Assembly (NCBI RefSeq): GCF_026341515.1
Contig: NZ_JAPEOK010000001.1
Coordinates: 5,270,001 to 5,334,000, forward strand
From: Streptomyces sp. NBC_00878
GTDB lineage: Bacteria; Actinomycetota; Actinomycetes; Streptomycetales; Streptomycetaceae
Direction: 5' to 3'
DNA length: 64,000 nt
Shown here: one piece after another, positions 25,495 to 34,307 of the stretch
Position numbering within the stretch: the first letter of the stretch is position 1
Layout: the number at the start of each line of letters is the position of its first letter
Position numbers and translations under genes: made by a program
Notes under the pieces: model-generated
Told to the model about the DNA's origin: nothing
What the model saw: only the letters and a program-made list of their open reading frames with translations
The model's database searches: none

Positions 25495-26485
25495 GACCGA
25501 CCGCCTCCTTCCGCTGTTCGTCGCCGCCTTGGAGAGCCTGCGCGGCCTGCTCGTCGCTGTCCGCGAAGACCTCCGAGATGTGGTGCCTGCGCTGCTCCAT
25601 GCGCACCAGGCCGAGGCCCAGGTCGGCGACGACGTCCCGTACGACGTCGTACGTCTCCTCGCCTTCCGCCGTGAGCAGGAGGATGTGGCCCGCGCCGGGC
25701 AGTCCGCTGTCGTCGTGGGTGTCGATCCCGCGCGCGTGGAACACGTCGCGCACCGCGCGGGTGCCGTCCGGGTGCTCGTCGGTGTCGGTGACCTCGATCG
25801 CGAGGGTCGCCGTGCTCTGCGTGAAGTCCGTGGTGGAGCTGGACCGCAGGAGCTTGCCGCCGTCGACCACGACGACGTGGTCGCAGGTGCGCTCCAGCTC
25901 GCCGAGGAGGTGCGAGGTGACCAGGACGGAGATGCCGAAGTCGGTGTGGATACGGCGGATCAGGCCGAGCATCTCGTCGCGGCCGACGGGATCCAGGCCG
26001 TTGGTCGGCTCGTCGAGGAAGACCAGTTGCGGGTCGTGGACCAGCGCCTGGGCGAGTTTCACTCGCTGTTTCATGCCCGTCGAGTAACCGCCGATCGGGC
26101 GGTAGCGCTCCTCGTAGAGGCCGACGTGGCGCAGCGTGTCCGCGGTGCGCTCGCGGGCCGCCGCCGGGGGCAGGCCGGACATGCGCGCCATGTGGACGAC
26201 GAACTCGGTGGCGGAGACGTCGGGCGGCAGGCAGTCGTGCTCGGGCATGTAGCCGACCCGCTCACGGATGTCACCGCCCTTGGTGGCGACATCGAGTCCG
26301 AGCACTTCGGCACGGCCCTCGGTGGCCGGGGACAGACCCAGCAGGATCTTGATCAATGTGGACTTGCCGGCTCCGTTGGCTCCGACGAGTCCGGTCACAC
26401 CGGGTCCGACGTCCACGGAGAGCCGGTCAAGAGCGGTCACCCTCGGGAACCGCTTGCTCAGGCTTTCGGTCGCGATCACAGTCAC
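25484..26485 (-). CDS. ABC transporter ATP-binding protein (ABC-2 exporter)
   Basis: A 333-aa ATPase, first gene of the four-gene exporter unit. Walker A GANGAGKST, signature YSTGMKQRVK, Walker B LVFLDEPTNGLD and H-loop TSHLLGELE are intact. GTG 26485 gives VTVIATESLSKRF, the normal start of the domain. The C-terminal region after residue 225 probably contacts its permease. Upstream lies the gap with three DnaA-box-like sequences. Confidence 0.92.
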   Translation of the reverse strand: MTVIATESLSKRFPRVTALDRLSVDVGPGVTGLVGANGAGKSTLIKILLGLSPATEGRAEVLGLDVATKGGDIRERVGYMPEHDCLPPDVSATEFVVHMARMSGLPPAAARERTADTLRHVGLYEERYRPIGGYSTGMKQRVKLAQALVHDPQLVFLDEPTNGLDPVGRDEMLGLIRRIHTDFGISVLVTSHLLGELERTCDHVVVVDGGKLLRSSSTTDFTQSTATLAIEVTDTDEHPDGTRAVRDVFHARGIDTHDDSGLPGAGHILLLTAEGEETYDVVRDVVADLGLGLVRMEQRRHHISEVFADSDEQAAQALQGGDEQRKEAVGHGG

Positions 26486-26638
26486 ACCTCGAAGGTAGTG
26501 GCGCAGGCCACACTGGTCGTCAGACCTGGGAGCTGTATCGGCGTCCACCTCGGGTATTACGGGCCCGTAGGGGTCCCCCTGAGGTCGAACAACCGACGAC
26601 GGACGGCCTGCATCAGGCGGGGGCCCGGCTCGGCCCGG

Positions 26639-26708
26639 TTGTCCCCATCAGGCAGGTCATGAGGCTGGTCATCGGGCCGGTTGTCCACATGGGCCCGGTT
26701 GTCCACAG
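26639..26708. promoter_or_regulatory. array of three DnaA-box-like sequences
   Basis: GGCCCGGTTGTCC-type units repeat three times: TTGTCCCCA (26639-26647, one mismatch), TTGTCCACA (26682-26690) and TTGTCCACA (26700-26708). The two perfect boxes are 18 bp apart and in the same orientation. They lie in the 320-bp divergent gap between the ABC unit and the M24 gene, which otherwise holds no gene. Confidence 0.65.
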
Positions 26709-26807
26709 GCCGCGCGCACGCCTATTGACGCAGCCTCCAGCAATTGTCACATTCATCAGTGTCACGTTGCGGGCGTGTACGGCAGTCGGCTTGGGACGGA
26801 CGGTGGC

Positions 26808-27695
26808 ATGACCTCGGCAGTGGCATCGGAAGCGGCTTCAGGGAATTCTTCGGGTCCCTCCGCAAGGGCGGGCGAACTCACCGCGGAACTGCGGGGGTTC
26901 AGAGAGGTACAGCGTCTCGCGTACGAGTGCGCGGAGGCGGTCGCGGCGCAGCTGAAGCCTGGTGTGACGGAGCGCGAGGCGGCGCGGATGCAGCGCGAGT
27001 GGCTGCGCGTGCGCGGAGTGCGGGACTGGTTCCATCTGCCCTTCGCCTGGTTCGGGGACCGTACGGCGTTCGTGGACTTCCGGATACCTCTGCAGTTCTT
27101 CCCCACCAACCGGCGTCTGGAGGCGGGGATGCCGTTCATCCTCGACCTGGCGCCGGTGTACAAGGGCTTCACCGCGGACATCGGGTACTCCGGCTCGCTG
27201 GGACCGAACCCGGTGCAGGACAGGCTTCTCGCCGACCTGGAGGCCCACCGCGAGCTGATCCTGCGCGAGGTGCGCGAGCGGCGCCCGCTGCGCGAGATCT
27301 ACCAGGACGTGGACCGGCTCATGGTCCGCCAGGGCTACGCGAACCGGCATCGGGTGTATCCCTTCGGAGTCATCGCGCACAAGGTCGACCGGGTCAAGGA
27401 GCGGCGCTGGTCACCGCATCTGTTCGGGTTCGGCACGCAGTCGCTGAAGGGCCTGGCGAGCGACGCGGTCCACGGTCACCGTGACGGCTGGTCCCCGCTG
27501 TGGTCGCCGTACAGGTTCTCCGACCATCCTCCCCGCCCCGGTCTGTGGGCGGTCGAGCCGCACCTCGGATTCCGGGGTACGGGGGCGAAGTTCGAGGAGA
27601 TCCTGGTGGTCACCGACTCCCAGGACCCCGGGCAGAGCGCGTTCTGGCTGGACGACGACCTGCCGCACATGTGGCGCTGGGCGGGGGACAAGTGA
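26808..27695 (+). CDS. M24-family metallopeptidase homologue (Xaa-Pro peptidase-like)
   Basis: A 295-aa protein with the pita-bread fold of creatinase and aminopeptidase P but without the N-terminal domain. Likely metal ligands are the two Asp of ILDLAPVYKGFTADIGYS, the His in SDAVHGHRDG, and Glu in AVEPHLGF and KFEEILVV. The usual GHG-type His block is altered, so peptidase activity is not assured. ATG 26808 starts MTSAVASEA. Its stop overlaps the next ATG (TGATG), linking it to the hydrolase-SDR gene. Confidence 0.82.
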   Translation: MTSAVASEAASGNSSGPSARAGELTAELRGFREVQRLAYECAEAVAAQLKPGVTEREAARMQREWLRVRGVRDWFHLPFAWFGDRTAFVDFRIPLQFFPTNRRLEAGMPFILDLAPVYKGFTADIGYSGSLGPNPVQDRLLADLEAHRELILREVRERRPLREIYQDVDRLMVRQGYANRHRVYPFGVIAHKVDRVKERRWSPHLFGFGTQSLKGLASDAVHGHRDGWSPLWSPYRFSDHPPRPGLWAVEPHLGFRGTGAKFEEILVVTDSQDPGQSAFWLDDDLPHMWRWAGDK

Positions 27696-29446
27696 TGCTC
27701 AAGGGCGCGCGCGAGCGCTGGGTGCGTACGGGCGGGGTCGAGCTGTGCGTCGCCGAGCTGGGCGACCCGGAACAGCCCACGGTGGTGCTCGTGCACGGCT
27801 TTCCGGACTCCAAGGAGGTGTGGTCCGAGGTCGCCGCGCGCCTCGCCGGGCGCTTCCATGTCGTGCTGTACGACGTGCGCGGTCACGGCAGGTCGACGGC
27901 GCCGCAGCCGCTGCGCGGCGGCTTCACCCTGGAGAAGCTGACGGACGACTTCCTGGCGGTCGCGGACGCGGTCAGCCCGGACCGTCCGGTCCATCTGGTG
28001 GGCCACGACTGGGGCTCGATCCAGGCCTGGGAGTTCACCACGGTCAAGCGCACCGAGGGGCGGATCGCCTCCTTCACGTCGATGTCGGGGCCGTCCCTCG
28101 ACCACTTCGGGCACTGGATCAAGAAGCGCATGTCCCGCCCGACGCCCCGCAGGGTCGGTCAGCTGCTCGGCCAGAGCGCCAAGTCCTGGTACGTGTACCT
28201 GATGCACACCCCGGTGCTGCCCGAACTGGCCTGGCGCGGCCCCCTCGGCAAGCAGTGGCCGAAGATCCTCCGGCGGCTGGAGAAGGTCCCCGGGGACGGC
28301 TATCCGACCTCGTCGCTGCCCACGGACGCGGCGCGCGGCATCTGGCTGTACCGGGACAACGTACGGGCCCGGCTGCGCAGGCCGCGCCCCGATGCGTACG
28401 CACACGCGCCCGTGCAGCTCATCACGCCTCTGGGGGACGTGTTCCTGTCGGAGAAGATCTACGACGAGCTGGAGCTGTGGGCCCCGCAGCTGACGCGGCG
28501 CACCCTCCCGGCCAAGCACTGGATCCCACGCACCCGGCCGGACCAACTGGCCGCCTGGATCACCGAGTTCGTGACCGTCGCCGAGGGCGGGCGGACCGCA
28601 CCGGCGGCGAGTGGTCCGTACGCCGACCGCTTCGCCGGGCAGTTGGTGCTGGTCACCGGTGCGGGCAGCGGTATCGGGCGGGCCACCGCCTTCGCGTTCG
28701 CCGAGGCCGGCGCGCGCGTGGTGGCCGTCGACCGGGACGCGGAGAGCGCGGCCCGCACCGCCGAGCCTTCCCGGCTCATCGGCGCCCCCCAGGCCTGGGC
28801 CGAGACGGTCGACGTCTCCGACGAGCAGGCCATGGAGAAGCTCGCCGAGAGGGTCGCCGCCGAGTACGGGGTGGTCGACGTCCTGGTGAACAACGCCGGG
28901 ATCGGGCTGTCCGGTTCGTTCCTCGACACCACCGCGGAGGACTGGCGCAGTGTCCTCGACGTCAATCTGTGGGGCGTGATCCACGGCTGCCGCCTCTTCG
29001 GGAAGCAGATGGCCGAGCGCGGACAGGGCGGCCACATCGTCAACACCGCGTCGGCGGCCGCGTATCTGCCCTCCAGGACGCTGCCCGCCTACAGCACCTC
29101 GAAGGCGGCGGTGCTGATGCTCAGCGAGTGCCTGCGCGCCGAGCTGGCAGACCAGGGCATCGGCGTCTCGGCGATCTGTCCGGGCTTCATCAACACGAAC
29201 ATCACGTCGACCGCGCGTTTCACGGGGGTCGACGCCGACGAGGAGAAGCGGCGCCAGAAGAAGTCCGCGCGGCTGTACGGGCTGCGCAACTACCCGCCGG
29301 AGAAGGTCGCCGAGGCCGTGCTGCGCGCGGTCGTCCGCAACCAGGCCGTGGTGCTCGTGACCGCGGAGGCACGCGTCGGCCGTCTCCTGTCCCGCTTCGC
29401 GCCCAGGGCGCTGCGCGCGATCGCACGGATGGAGCCACCGCTGTGA
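27695..29446 (+). CDS. alpha/beta hydrolase fused to short-chain dehydrogenase
   Basis: A 583-aa bifunctional protein. Residues 1-290 form an alpha/beta hydrolase: oxyanion-hole HGFPDS, nucleophile region GHDWGS (an Asp nucleophile as in epoxide hydrolases and dehalogenases) and a late catalytic His in PAKHWIPR. Residues about 312-560 form a classical SDR: TGAGSGIG for NAD(P), NNAG, then Ser and YSTSK as catalytic residues. The fusion may hydrolyse a substrate and oxidise or reduce the product. It is translationally coupled to the M24 gene before it and to the broken hydrolase after it (ATGA-type overlap at 29443). Confidence 0.92.
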   Translation: MLKGARERWVRTGGVELCVAELGDPEQPTVVLVHGFPDSKEVWSEVAARLAGRFHVVLYDVRGHGRSTAPQPLRGGFTLEKLTDDFLAVADAVSPDRPVHLVGHDWGSIQAWEFTTVKRTEGRIASFTSMSGPSLDHFGHWIKKRMSRPTPRRVGQLLGQSAKSWYVYLMHTPVLPELAWRGPLGKQWPKILRRLEKVPGDGYPTSSLPTDAARGIWLYRDNVRARLRRPRPDAYAHAPVQLITPLGDVFLSEKIYDELELWAPQLTRRTLPAKHWIPRTRPDQLAAWITEFVTVAEGGRTAPAASGPYADRFAGQLVLVTGAGSGIGRATAFAFAEAGARVVAVDRDAESAARTAEPSRLIGAPQAWAETVDVSDEQAMEKLAERVAAEYGVVDVLVNNAGIGLSGSFLDTTAEDWRSVLDVNLWGVIHGCRLFGKQMAERGQGGHIVNTASAAAYLPSRTLPAYSTSKAAVLMLSECLRAELADQGIGVSAICPGFINTNITSTARFTGVDADEEKRRQKKSARLYGLRNYPPEKVAEAVLRAVVRNQAVVLVTAEARVGRLLSRFAPRALRAIARMEPPL

Positions 29447-30313
29447 GCGACCACTACGCGATCACGCCGCGGCGGGTGTCCTTCGACTGGGAGGAGACCC
29501 CGCTCCACTGGATACCGGACGAGCCGACCGCGACCCACGTCATCAACGTGCTGCATCTGCTGCTGCCGGCGGGGGAGCGGTGGTTCGTGAAGGTCTTCAA
29601 AAAGGGCCTGCCGCTGCTAGCGATCCACTCCATCCCCCGATCGGGTGATGATCGGACCATCGGCTTGCAAGGGAGGAGGCTTCCCCCCGGTAGCGTCGCT
29701 CGTGCGATCTGGTCGGCCGAACGGGGCGTCAGCGCGCGGGCCCCTGCTCCACCGGAGAGATGGATCAGGGCTTCCCGAGCGCCGCTTGCCGCGTTCACCG
29801 GGCCGGGTCGTGAGGGACCCCGCCCGGCCGAGACCGGAGCACGGACAGGATCCGTACCGCCGCGCGACTGCGAAAGCGGGCGACCAGTGCACCCAAGACC
29901 GTTCGGGGTGCGCCAGAAGTCAGGTTCGCGCCAGCCACTGCCCAGGAACGGTTCATGGGCCAGGAGGCCCCAACAGGGCAGAGACCTGCCCCCGTACGCC
30001 CGGCGGAACACGGGCATGGCGGTCCCCGCGTCCTTGACGCTATGCCTACGGACGCGGGGGCGCCGCAGATCTCATACGCCACGACCCTCGGCTGGCCGGG
30101 CGGCAGCGCTACTCGCTCGGCGCGCACAGTCTGGCGGTGCGCAAGGGACTGCTGCCCACGCGGAAGGAGCTCGGTTCGGCCGTACCGCGCCATCTGCGGC
30201 GCTCGTACCACCCCTCGCAGGAGGGGTCGATGCGCAGGGCGGTCGAGTACCTGGCGCGGTCGCCCGCGGCCCGGACGGCGGCGGGGGCGATCGGCAGGGC
30301 CGCGATCGGGTAG
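29443..30313 (+). pseudogene. metal-dependent hydrolase gene (Metal_hydrol/PF10118 type), interrupted and frameshifted
   Basis: The first 60 codons (GTG 29443, ending near 29625) read SDHYAITPRRVSFDWEET and continue to FVKVFKKGLPLL, the normal start of actinobacterial metal-dependent hydrolases of about 290 aa. The family's C-terminal part resumes about 440 bp later, at about 30065, in another frame (LIRHDPRLAGRQRYSLGAHS to a TAG at 30311-30313, including SYHPSQEGSMRRAVEYLARS). The central metal-binding half is missing, replaced by sequence containing copy 2 of the non-coding element. The gene cannot make an active enzyme. Family assignment rests on recognition of both ends. Confidence 0.8.
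29638..29958 (+). ncRNA. candidate structured RNA element, copy 2 (inside a broken gene)
   Basis: Paralogue of 22066-22385 in the same orientation. It shares the promoter-like TTGCAA...TAGCGT (29665, 29691; 20-nt spacer), the first hairpin (29739-29771) and the second hairpin with loop CAAGACCGTTC. The complementary pair is ACCGTTC (29898-29904) and GAACGGT (29946-29952). In the second hairpin the stem differs from copy 1 at paired positions while keeping pairing (A-U against G-U, G-C against G-U), evidence for selection on RNA structure. It lies within the remains of a metal-dependent hydrolase gene. Confidence 0.5.
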
Positions 30314-30470
30314 CGACGAGGGCTCGCGGGAGGACAGGGACCGCAGGGACTCCGGTAGGACAGGAGCCGTAGAGACCGTAGGACAGGGCCGTAGAGACTC
30401 GGCTCGGTAAGGCATGGGCCCGTAGAGACTCGGTAGGGCAGGGGCCGTAGGGATTCGGGAGGGCAGGACC
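30314..30470. repeat. degenerate tandem repeats before the merR gene
   Basis: Imperfect units of the type CCGTAGAGACTCGGTAGG-GCAGGG repeat about four to five times between 30325 and 30468, each containing TAG. They follow the stop of the broken hydrolase (GATCGGGTAG) and resemble it, and they run up to the GTG of the MerR gene. No coding function is supported. Confidence 0.65.
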
Positions 30471-31415
30471 GTGGAGGACGAGCCGGCCGGCGTCGCGTAC
30501 CGGATCGAGGACCTGGCGCACCGCAGTGGTGCCACGGTCCGGACGATCCGTGCCTACCAGGACCGCGGGCTGCTCCCGCGGCCCGAGCGGCGTGGCCGCG
30601 CCAACGTGTACTCCGACGCCCATCTGGCCCGGCTGCGGCAGATCGCCGACCTGCTGGACCGCGGCTACACGCTGGCCTCGATCAAGGAACTCCTGGAGGC
30701 TTGGGACGCTGGCCGGGGCCTCGGCGGCGTGCTCGGCCTGGTCGCGGAGGTCGACGGGCCGTGGACGGACGAGGAGGCGGTCCGTATCTCGCGGGCCGAG
30801 CTGGAGGAGCGGTTCGGCGGCAGCCCGGACGACACGGCGGTGGCCGACGCCGTCGAGCTCGGGGTCCTCGAATACGTTCCGGGTAGCGAGGACATGTTCC
30901 TCGTGCCCAGCCCTCAAGAGCTGGCTGTGGCCGCCGAGTTGTACGAGGCGGGCGTCCCGCTGTCCGCGATCTCGGGCCATCTGCGGGAGTTGAGGGGCCA
31001 GGTGGAGCACATCGCCTCCCGCTTCCTGGAGTTCACGAGCGAGCACGTCTTCGCCCGCTATCTCGGCGAGCACCCGCCGACCGACGCGGACGCCGCCGAG
31101 GCGGCCGCGCTCGTACGACGGATGCGGCCGCTCGCGCGCCAGACGGTGGACGCCGAACTCGCCCGGGCCATGCGGCTGTTCGCGAACCTGCACCTGCGTC
31201 GGCACCTCGGTGCGGAGCAGCCCCCGGATCGTGCGGACGAGACGCGATCCGTGGCCGTCCCGGCGGAGACAATGGCCGCCGTGGAGAGGCTGGTCGGCTC
31301 GGAGAAGGCGGCCGAGTTCATCGCTCTGGCGGCTGAACGTGAGGTCCGGGCGCGGGCCATGGACACACTCGCCGCAAATCACACCAAGGAAGCCACAGTT
31401 GACAAAATACCCTAA
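30471..31415 (+). CDS. MerR-family transcriptional regulator
   Basis: A 314-aa regulator. Residues 8-75 form the winged-helix domain (YRIEDLAHRSGATVRTIRAY, then GLLPRPERRG and the Asn-x-Tyr wing). The long C-terminal region has no Cys-based metal site and no recognised drug-binding fold, so the effector is unknown. GTG 30471 is the only reasonable start. It is immediately followed by a DnaA-box cluster; the broken hydrolase upstream could once have been its target. Confidence 0.87.
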   Translation: MEDEPAGVAYRIEDLAHRSGATVRTIRAYQDRGLLPRPERRGRANVYSDAHLARLRQIADLLDRGYTLASIKELLEAWDAGRGLGGVLGLVAEVDGPWTDEEAVRISRAELEERFGGSPDDTAVADAVELGVLEYVPGSEDMFLVPSPQELAVAAELYEAGVPLSAISGHLRELRGQVEHIASRFLEFTSEHVFARYLGEHPPTDADAAEAAALVRRMRPLARQTVDAELARAMRLFANLHLRRHLGAEQPPDRADETRSVAVPAETMAAVERLVGSEKAAEFIALAAEREVRARAMDTLAANHTKEATVDKIP

Positions 31416-31427
31416 AGCGTCGAGGAG

Positions 31428-31481
31428 TTGTCCACAGAATCTCCAACTGACCCTGTGGATAACGCACTTGGCTGTGGATCA
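31428..31481. promoter_or_regulatory. cluster of DnaA boxes between merR and kptA
   Basis: TTGTCCACA (31428-31436), TGTGGATAA (31454-31462, inverted TTATCCACA) and TGTGGATCA (31473-31481, one mismatch) lie within 54 bp of AT-rich sequence. Two perfect boxes so close together, facing each other, are unlikely by chance in such GC-rich DNA. Confidence 0.65.
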
Positions 31482-31537
31482 AACCTTCACGACAAAATCA
31501 AATGCGTGATGAGCGTCTCGCCAGGCACTCTGGCGGG

Positions 31538-32086
31538 ATGGACGAAAGACGCACCGTGAAGGTGTCGAAGTACCTCTCGAAGCACCTGCGGCATCAGCCC
31601 GAGCGGATCGGGCTGACGCTCGACGAGGGCGGCTGGGCCGAGATCGAAACGCTCATGGCCTCGGCGGCGGCACACGGCTTCACGTTCACCCGGGACGAGC
31701 TCGACCACGTGGTCGCCCACAACGACAAGCGGCGCTTCGCGATCGAGGGCACACGGATCCGCGCCAGCCAGGGGCACTCCGTCGAGGTCGACCTGGGCCT
31801 GGCGGCGGCGACCCCGCCCGCGTACCTCTACCACGGGACCGTCGCCCGCAGCCTGGACGCGATCCGCGCCGAGGGCCTGCGGCCGATGAACCGGCACGAT
31901 GTGCACCTCTCGCCCGACCGCGAGACCGCGACCCGCGTCGGCGCCCGCCGCGGCCGACCCGTCGTACTCTCCGTGGACGCCGCCGCCATGCACCGCGACG
32001 GCCACGAGTTCCGGGTCAGCGCCAACGGGGTCTGGCTCACGACCGCCGTACCCCCGCGCTACCTGCGGTTTCCCGCCGAGCACTGA
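31538..32086 (+). CDS. kptA: RNA 2'-phosphotransferase (Tpt1/KptA family)
   Basis: Transfers an internal RNA 2'-phosphate to NAD. In eukaryotes this completes tRNA splicing; bacterial versions may act on damaged or ADP-ribosylated substrates. The 182-aa length is typical. Signatures: [13 protein letters not shown] at the start, [11 protein letters not shown] at about residues 75-85, YHGT for NAD binding and [23 protein letters not shown] 31538 (MDERRTVK) was chosen over an upstream ATG at 31502 because conserved sequence begins here. No RNA ligase partner is adjacent. Confidence 0.92.
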   Translation: MDERRTVKVSKYLSKHLRHQPERIGLTLDEGGWAEIETLMASAAAHGFTFTRDELDHVVAHNDKRRFAIEGTRIRASQGHSVEVDLGLAAATPPAYLYHGTVARSLDAIRAEGLRPMNRHDVHLSPDRETATRVGARRGRPVVLSVDAAAMHRDGHEFRVSANGVWLTTAVPPRYLRFPAEH

Positions 32087-32180
32087 CCGGGCGGGCGCGT
32101 TCTCCGCGGGCTTGCCGGGCCCGTCTCCCGCCGACCGGCCGTTTCGGATGTGCCCCTCGGCTGCGCTTAGGCTCTGCGGC

Positions 32181-33095
32181 ATGAGTCTGCGCCTGAGCAC
32201 CGTGATCCTGCCGTACCTCCGCTGGCACGAGGGAGGGCGTTCCGCATGGCAGCGCGCCGAGCAGCTCGGGTTCCACACCGCCTTCACGTACGACCATCTG
32301 TCGTGGCGGACGTTCCGCGAGGGGCCGTGGTACGGCGCCGTACCGACCCTCACGGCCGCCGCGGGAGCCACCGACCGGCTGCGCCTCGGCACGCTGGTGA
32401 CCTCCCCGAACTTCCGGCATCCGGTGACCCTCGCCAAGGAGCTGATCGCGCTCGACGACATCTCCGGTGGCCGGATCACGCTGGGCATCGGCGCGGGCGG
32501 TTCCGGCTTCGACGCCACGACACTGCTGGAGAGCGGCGAGGAGCCGTGGACGCCGCGCGAGCGGGCCGACCGCTTCGGCGAGTTCGTACCGCTGCTCGAC
32601 CGGCTGCTCACCGAGGACTCCGTTTCGTACGACGGCACGTTCTACTCGGCGCGCGAGGCCTACAACATCCCCGGCTGCGTCCAGCGCCCCCGGCTGCCCT
32701 TCGCGGTGGCCGCCACCGGGCCGCGCGGGCTGAAGCTCGCCGCCCGGCACGGGCAGGCGTGGGTGACGACAGGCGACCCGAAGCTGTTCGCGACAGGCAC
32801 TCCCGAGCAGTCGGTTCAGGCCATTCGCGGACAGGTCGAGAAGCTGGCCGCCGCGTGCGAGACGGTCGGCCGCGACGTGAACGAGCTCGACAAGATCCTG
32901 CTCACCGGCTTCACCCCGGACCGCGCGCGTCCGCTGGAGTCCCTCGACGCGTTCGTCGACTTCGCCGGCCGGCACATGGAGCTGGGCTTCACCGACATCG
33001 TGATCCACTGGCCCGTCCCCGACTACCCGGACTTCGCCGCGGACGAGAAGGTCTTCGAGCACATCGCGATGGAGGCGGTCGGGCAGCTCGGCTGA
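32181..33095 (+). CDS. LLM-class flavin/F420-dependent oxidoreductase
   Basis: A 304-aa TIM-barrel enzyme of the luciferase-like monooxygenase superfamily, using FMN or F420. Features: FTYDHLSW near residue 39, [25 protein letters not shown] and [11 protein letters not shown] for cofactor phosphate, and [18 protein letters not shown]. Actinobacteria use many F420 versions, but the sequence alone does not fix the cofactor or the substrate. ATG 32181 is clear. Confidence 0.88.
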   Translation: MSLRLSTVILPYLRWHEGGRSAWQRAEQLGFHTAFTYDHLSWRTFREGPWYGAVPTLTAAAGATDRLRLGTLVTSPNFRHPVTLAKELIALDDISGGRITLGIGAGGSGFDATTLLESGEEPWTPRERADRFGEFVPLLDRLLTEDSVSYDGTFYSAREAYNIPGCVQRPRLPFAVAATGPRGLKLAARHGQAWVTTGDPKLFATGTPEQSVQAIRGQVEKLAAACETVGRDVNELDKILLTGFTPDRARPLESLDAFVDFAGRHMELGFTDIVIHWPVPDYPDFAADEKVFEHIAMEAVGQLG

Positions 33096-33219
33096 GGCGT
33101 TTTTCGGTGGCCGGTTCCGACGGCTGCTCCGGTGCCTCAAAGTCGCAGGTGAAGGCATACGTCACTCAGATGTGCGGACCGCCGCACGCCCGTGCGCGCA
33201 GGTGCGGGAGAATGGCGGG

Positions 33220-34089
33220 GTGACCTCAGCGACCCGACGGCCCGGGAACCCGGCCTCCACCCTCCCGCCCCGGCTGATCGCCACGGACCTCGACGGCACC
33301 CTGCTGCGCGACGACAAGTCCGTCTCACCGCGCACGGTCGCCGCGCTGGCCGCCGCCGAGGAGGCCGGTATCGAGGTCTTCTTCGTGACCGGCCGCCCCG
33401 CCCGCTGGATGGACGTCGTCAGCGACCACGTCCACGGTCATGGCCTGGCCATCTGCGGGAACGGCGCCGCCGTGGTCGACCTGCACGGCGGCCCCGGCAC
33501 CCACCGCTTCGTCAAGGTCCGGGAGCTCGCGCGGGAGAACGCGCTCGACGCGGTGCGGCTGCTCCGTGACGCCGCACCGGGGACCGTGTTCGCCATCGAG
33601 CAGACGTACGGCTTCTACCAGGAGCCGGCGTATCCGAAGCTGCACATGGAGACCCCCGACACCCTCGCGCCCGCCGAGAAACTCCTGGCGCCGGACGCAC
33701 CCGGTGCCGATGAGCCCGTGCTCAAGATCCTCGCCTTCCACCACGAGATCGCCCCGGACGACTTCCTCATGACGGCCCGCCTGGCCATCGGCGACCGGGC
33801 CGACGTCACCCGCTCCAGCCCCAGCGCGCTCCTGGAGATCAGCGGCCCCGGCGTCTCCAAGGCCAGCACGCTCGCGCTGTGCTGCGCCGAGCGCGGCATC
33901 TCGCAGGAGGAGGTCGTCGCCTTCGGCGACATGCCCAATGACGTGGAGATGCTCACCTGGGCAGGCACGTCGTACGCGATGGGCAACGCGCACCCCGACG
34001 TGATCGCGGCCGCCTCCGGGCGCACGGTCGCCAACAACGAGGACGGGGTGGCCGTCGTGATCGAGCGGATGCTCGCGGAACGCGGGTAG
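33220..34089 (+). CDS. HAD-superfamily Cof-type phosphatase (paralogue of 21214-22062)
   Basis: A 289-aa type-IIB HAD phosphatase. Motif [15 protein letters not shown], motif II FVTGRPARW and motif [14 protein letters not shown] are intact. The end (VANNEDGVAVVIERML) parallels that of the first copy ([16 protein letters not shown]). The two share architecture and key motifs, so they are probably old duplicates with different substrates. GTG 33220 is used. Downstream lies a degenerate repeat tract. Confidence 0.9.
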   Translation: MTSATRRPGNPASTLPPRLIATDLDGTLLRDDKSVSPRTVAALAAAEEAGIEVFFVTGRPARWMDVVSDHVHGHGLAICGNGAAVVDLHGGPGTHRFVKVRELARENALDAVRLLRDAAPGTVFAIEQTYGFYQEPAYPKLHMETPDTLAPAEKLLAPDAPGADEPVLKILAFHHEIAPDDFLMTARLAIGDRADVTRSSPSALLEISGPGVSKASTLALCCAERGISQEEVVAFGDMPNDVEMLTWAGTSYAMGNAHPDVIAAASGRTVANNEDGVAVVIERMLAERG

Positions 34090-34240
34090 GAGGACGCCAG
34101 TAGCGGGACGCCGGTAGCGAAGCGGGCGGATTCTCGCGGAACGCCGGTAAGTGAGCGGAACGCAGGTAGCGAGCCGAGCGCCGGTAGCGGAGCGGACCCT
34201 CGCGGAGCACCGGTAAGGGACGCCTTCCTGGCGCCCGCCC
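34090..34240. repeat. degenerate tandem repeats after the HAD gene
   Basis: Units resembling CGGAACGCCGGTAGCGAGC repeat about seven times with drift. They resemble the end of the upstream gene (CTCGCGGAACGCGGGTAG), each unit carrying a decayed copy of the stop codon context. The pyrimidine-rich CCTTTACTGGCCCCTCTCC units at about 34257-34298 form a second short series. No gene present. Confidence 0.65.
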
Positions 34241-34307
34241 CTTACCGGCCGCCCCCACCCTTTACTGGCCCCTCTCCTTGCCTACTGGCCCTCTCCTTGG
34301 ACCCCGT

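Noticed and set aside
29860..29958. Cobalamin-riboswitch-like words (GCCACTG, CCAGTGC) in element copy 2
   Set aside because: The words are not arranged as in the B12 aptamer, copy 1 lacks GCCACTG, and no cobalamin-related gene follows.
27481..30372. 963-codon open frame on the plus strand
   Set aside because: Mostly a shadow of the hydrolase-SDR gene; only the part from 29443 to about 29625 is real coding sequence of the broken metal hydrolase.
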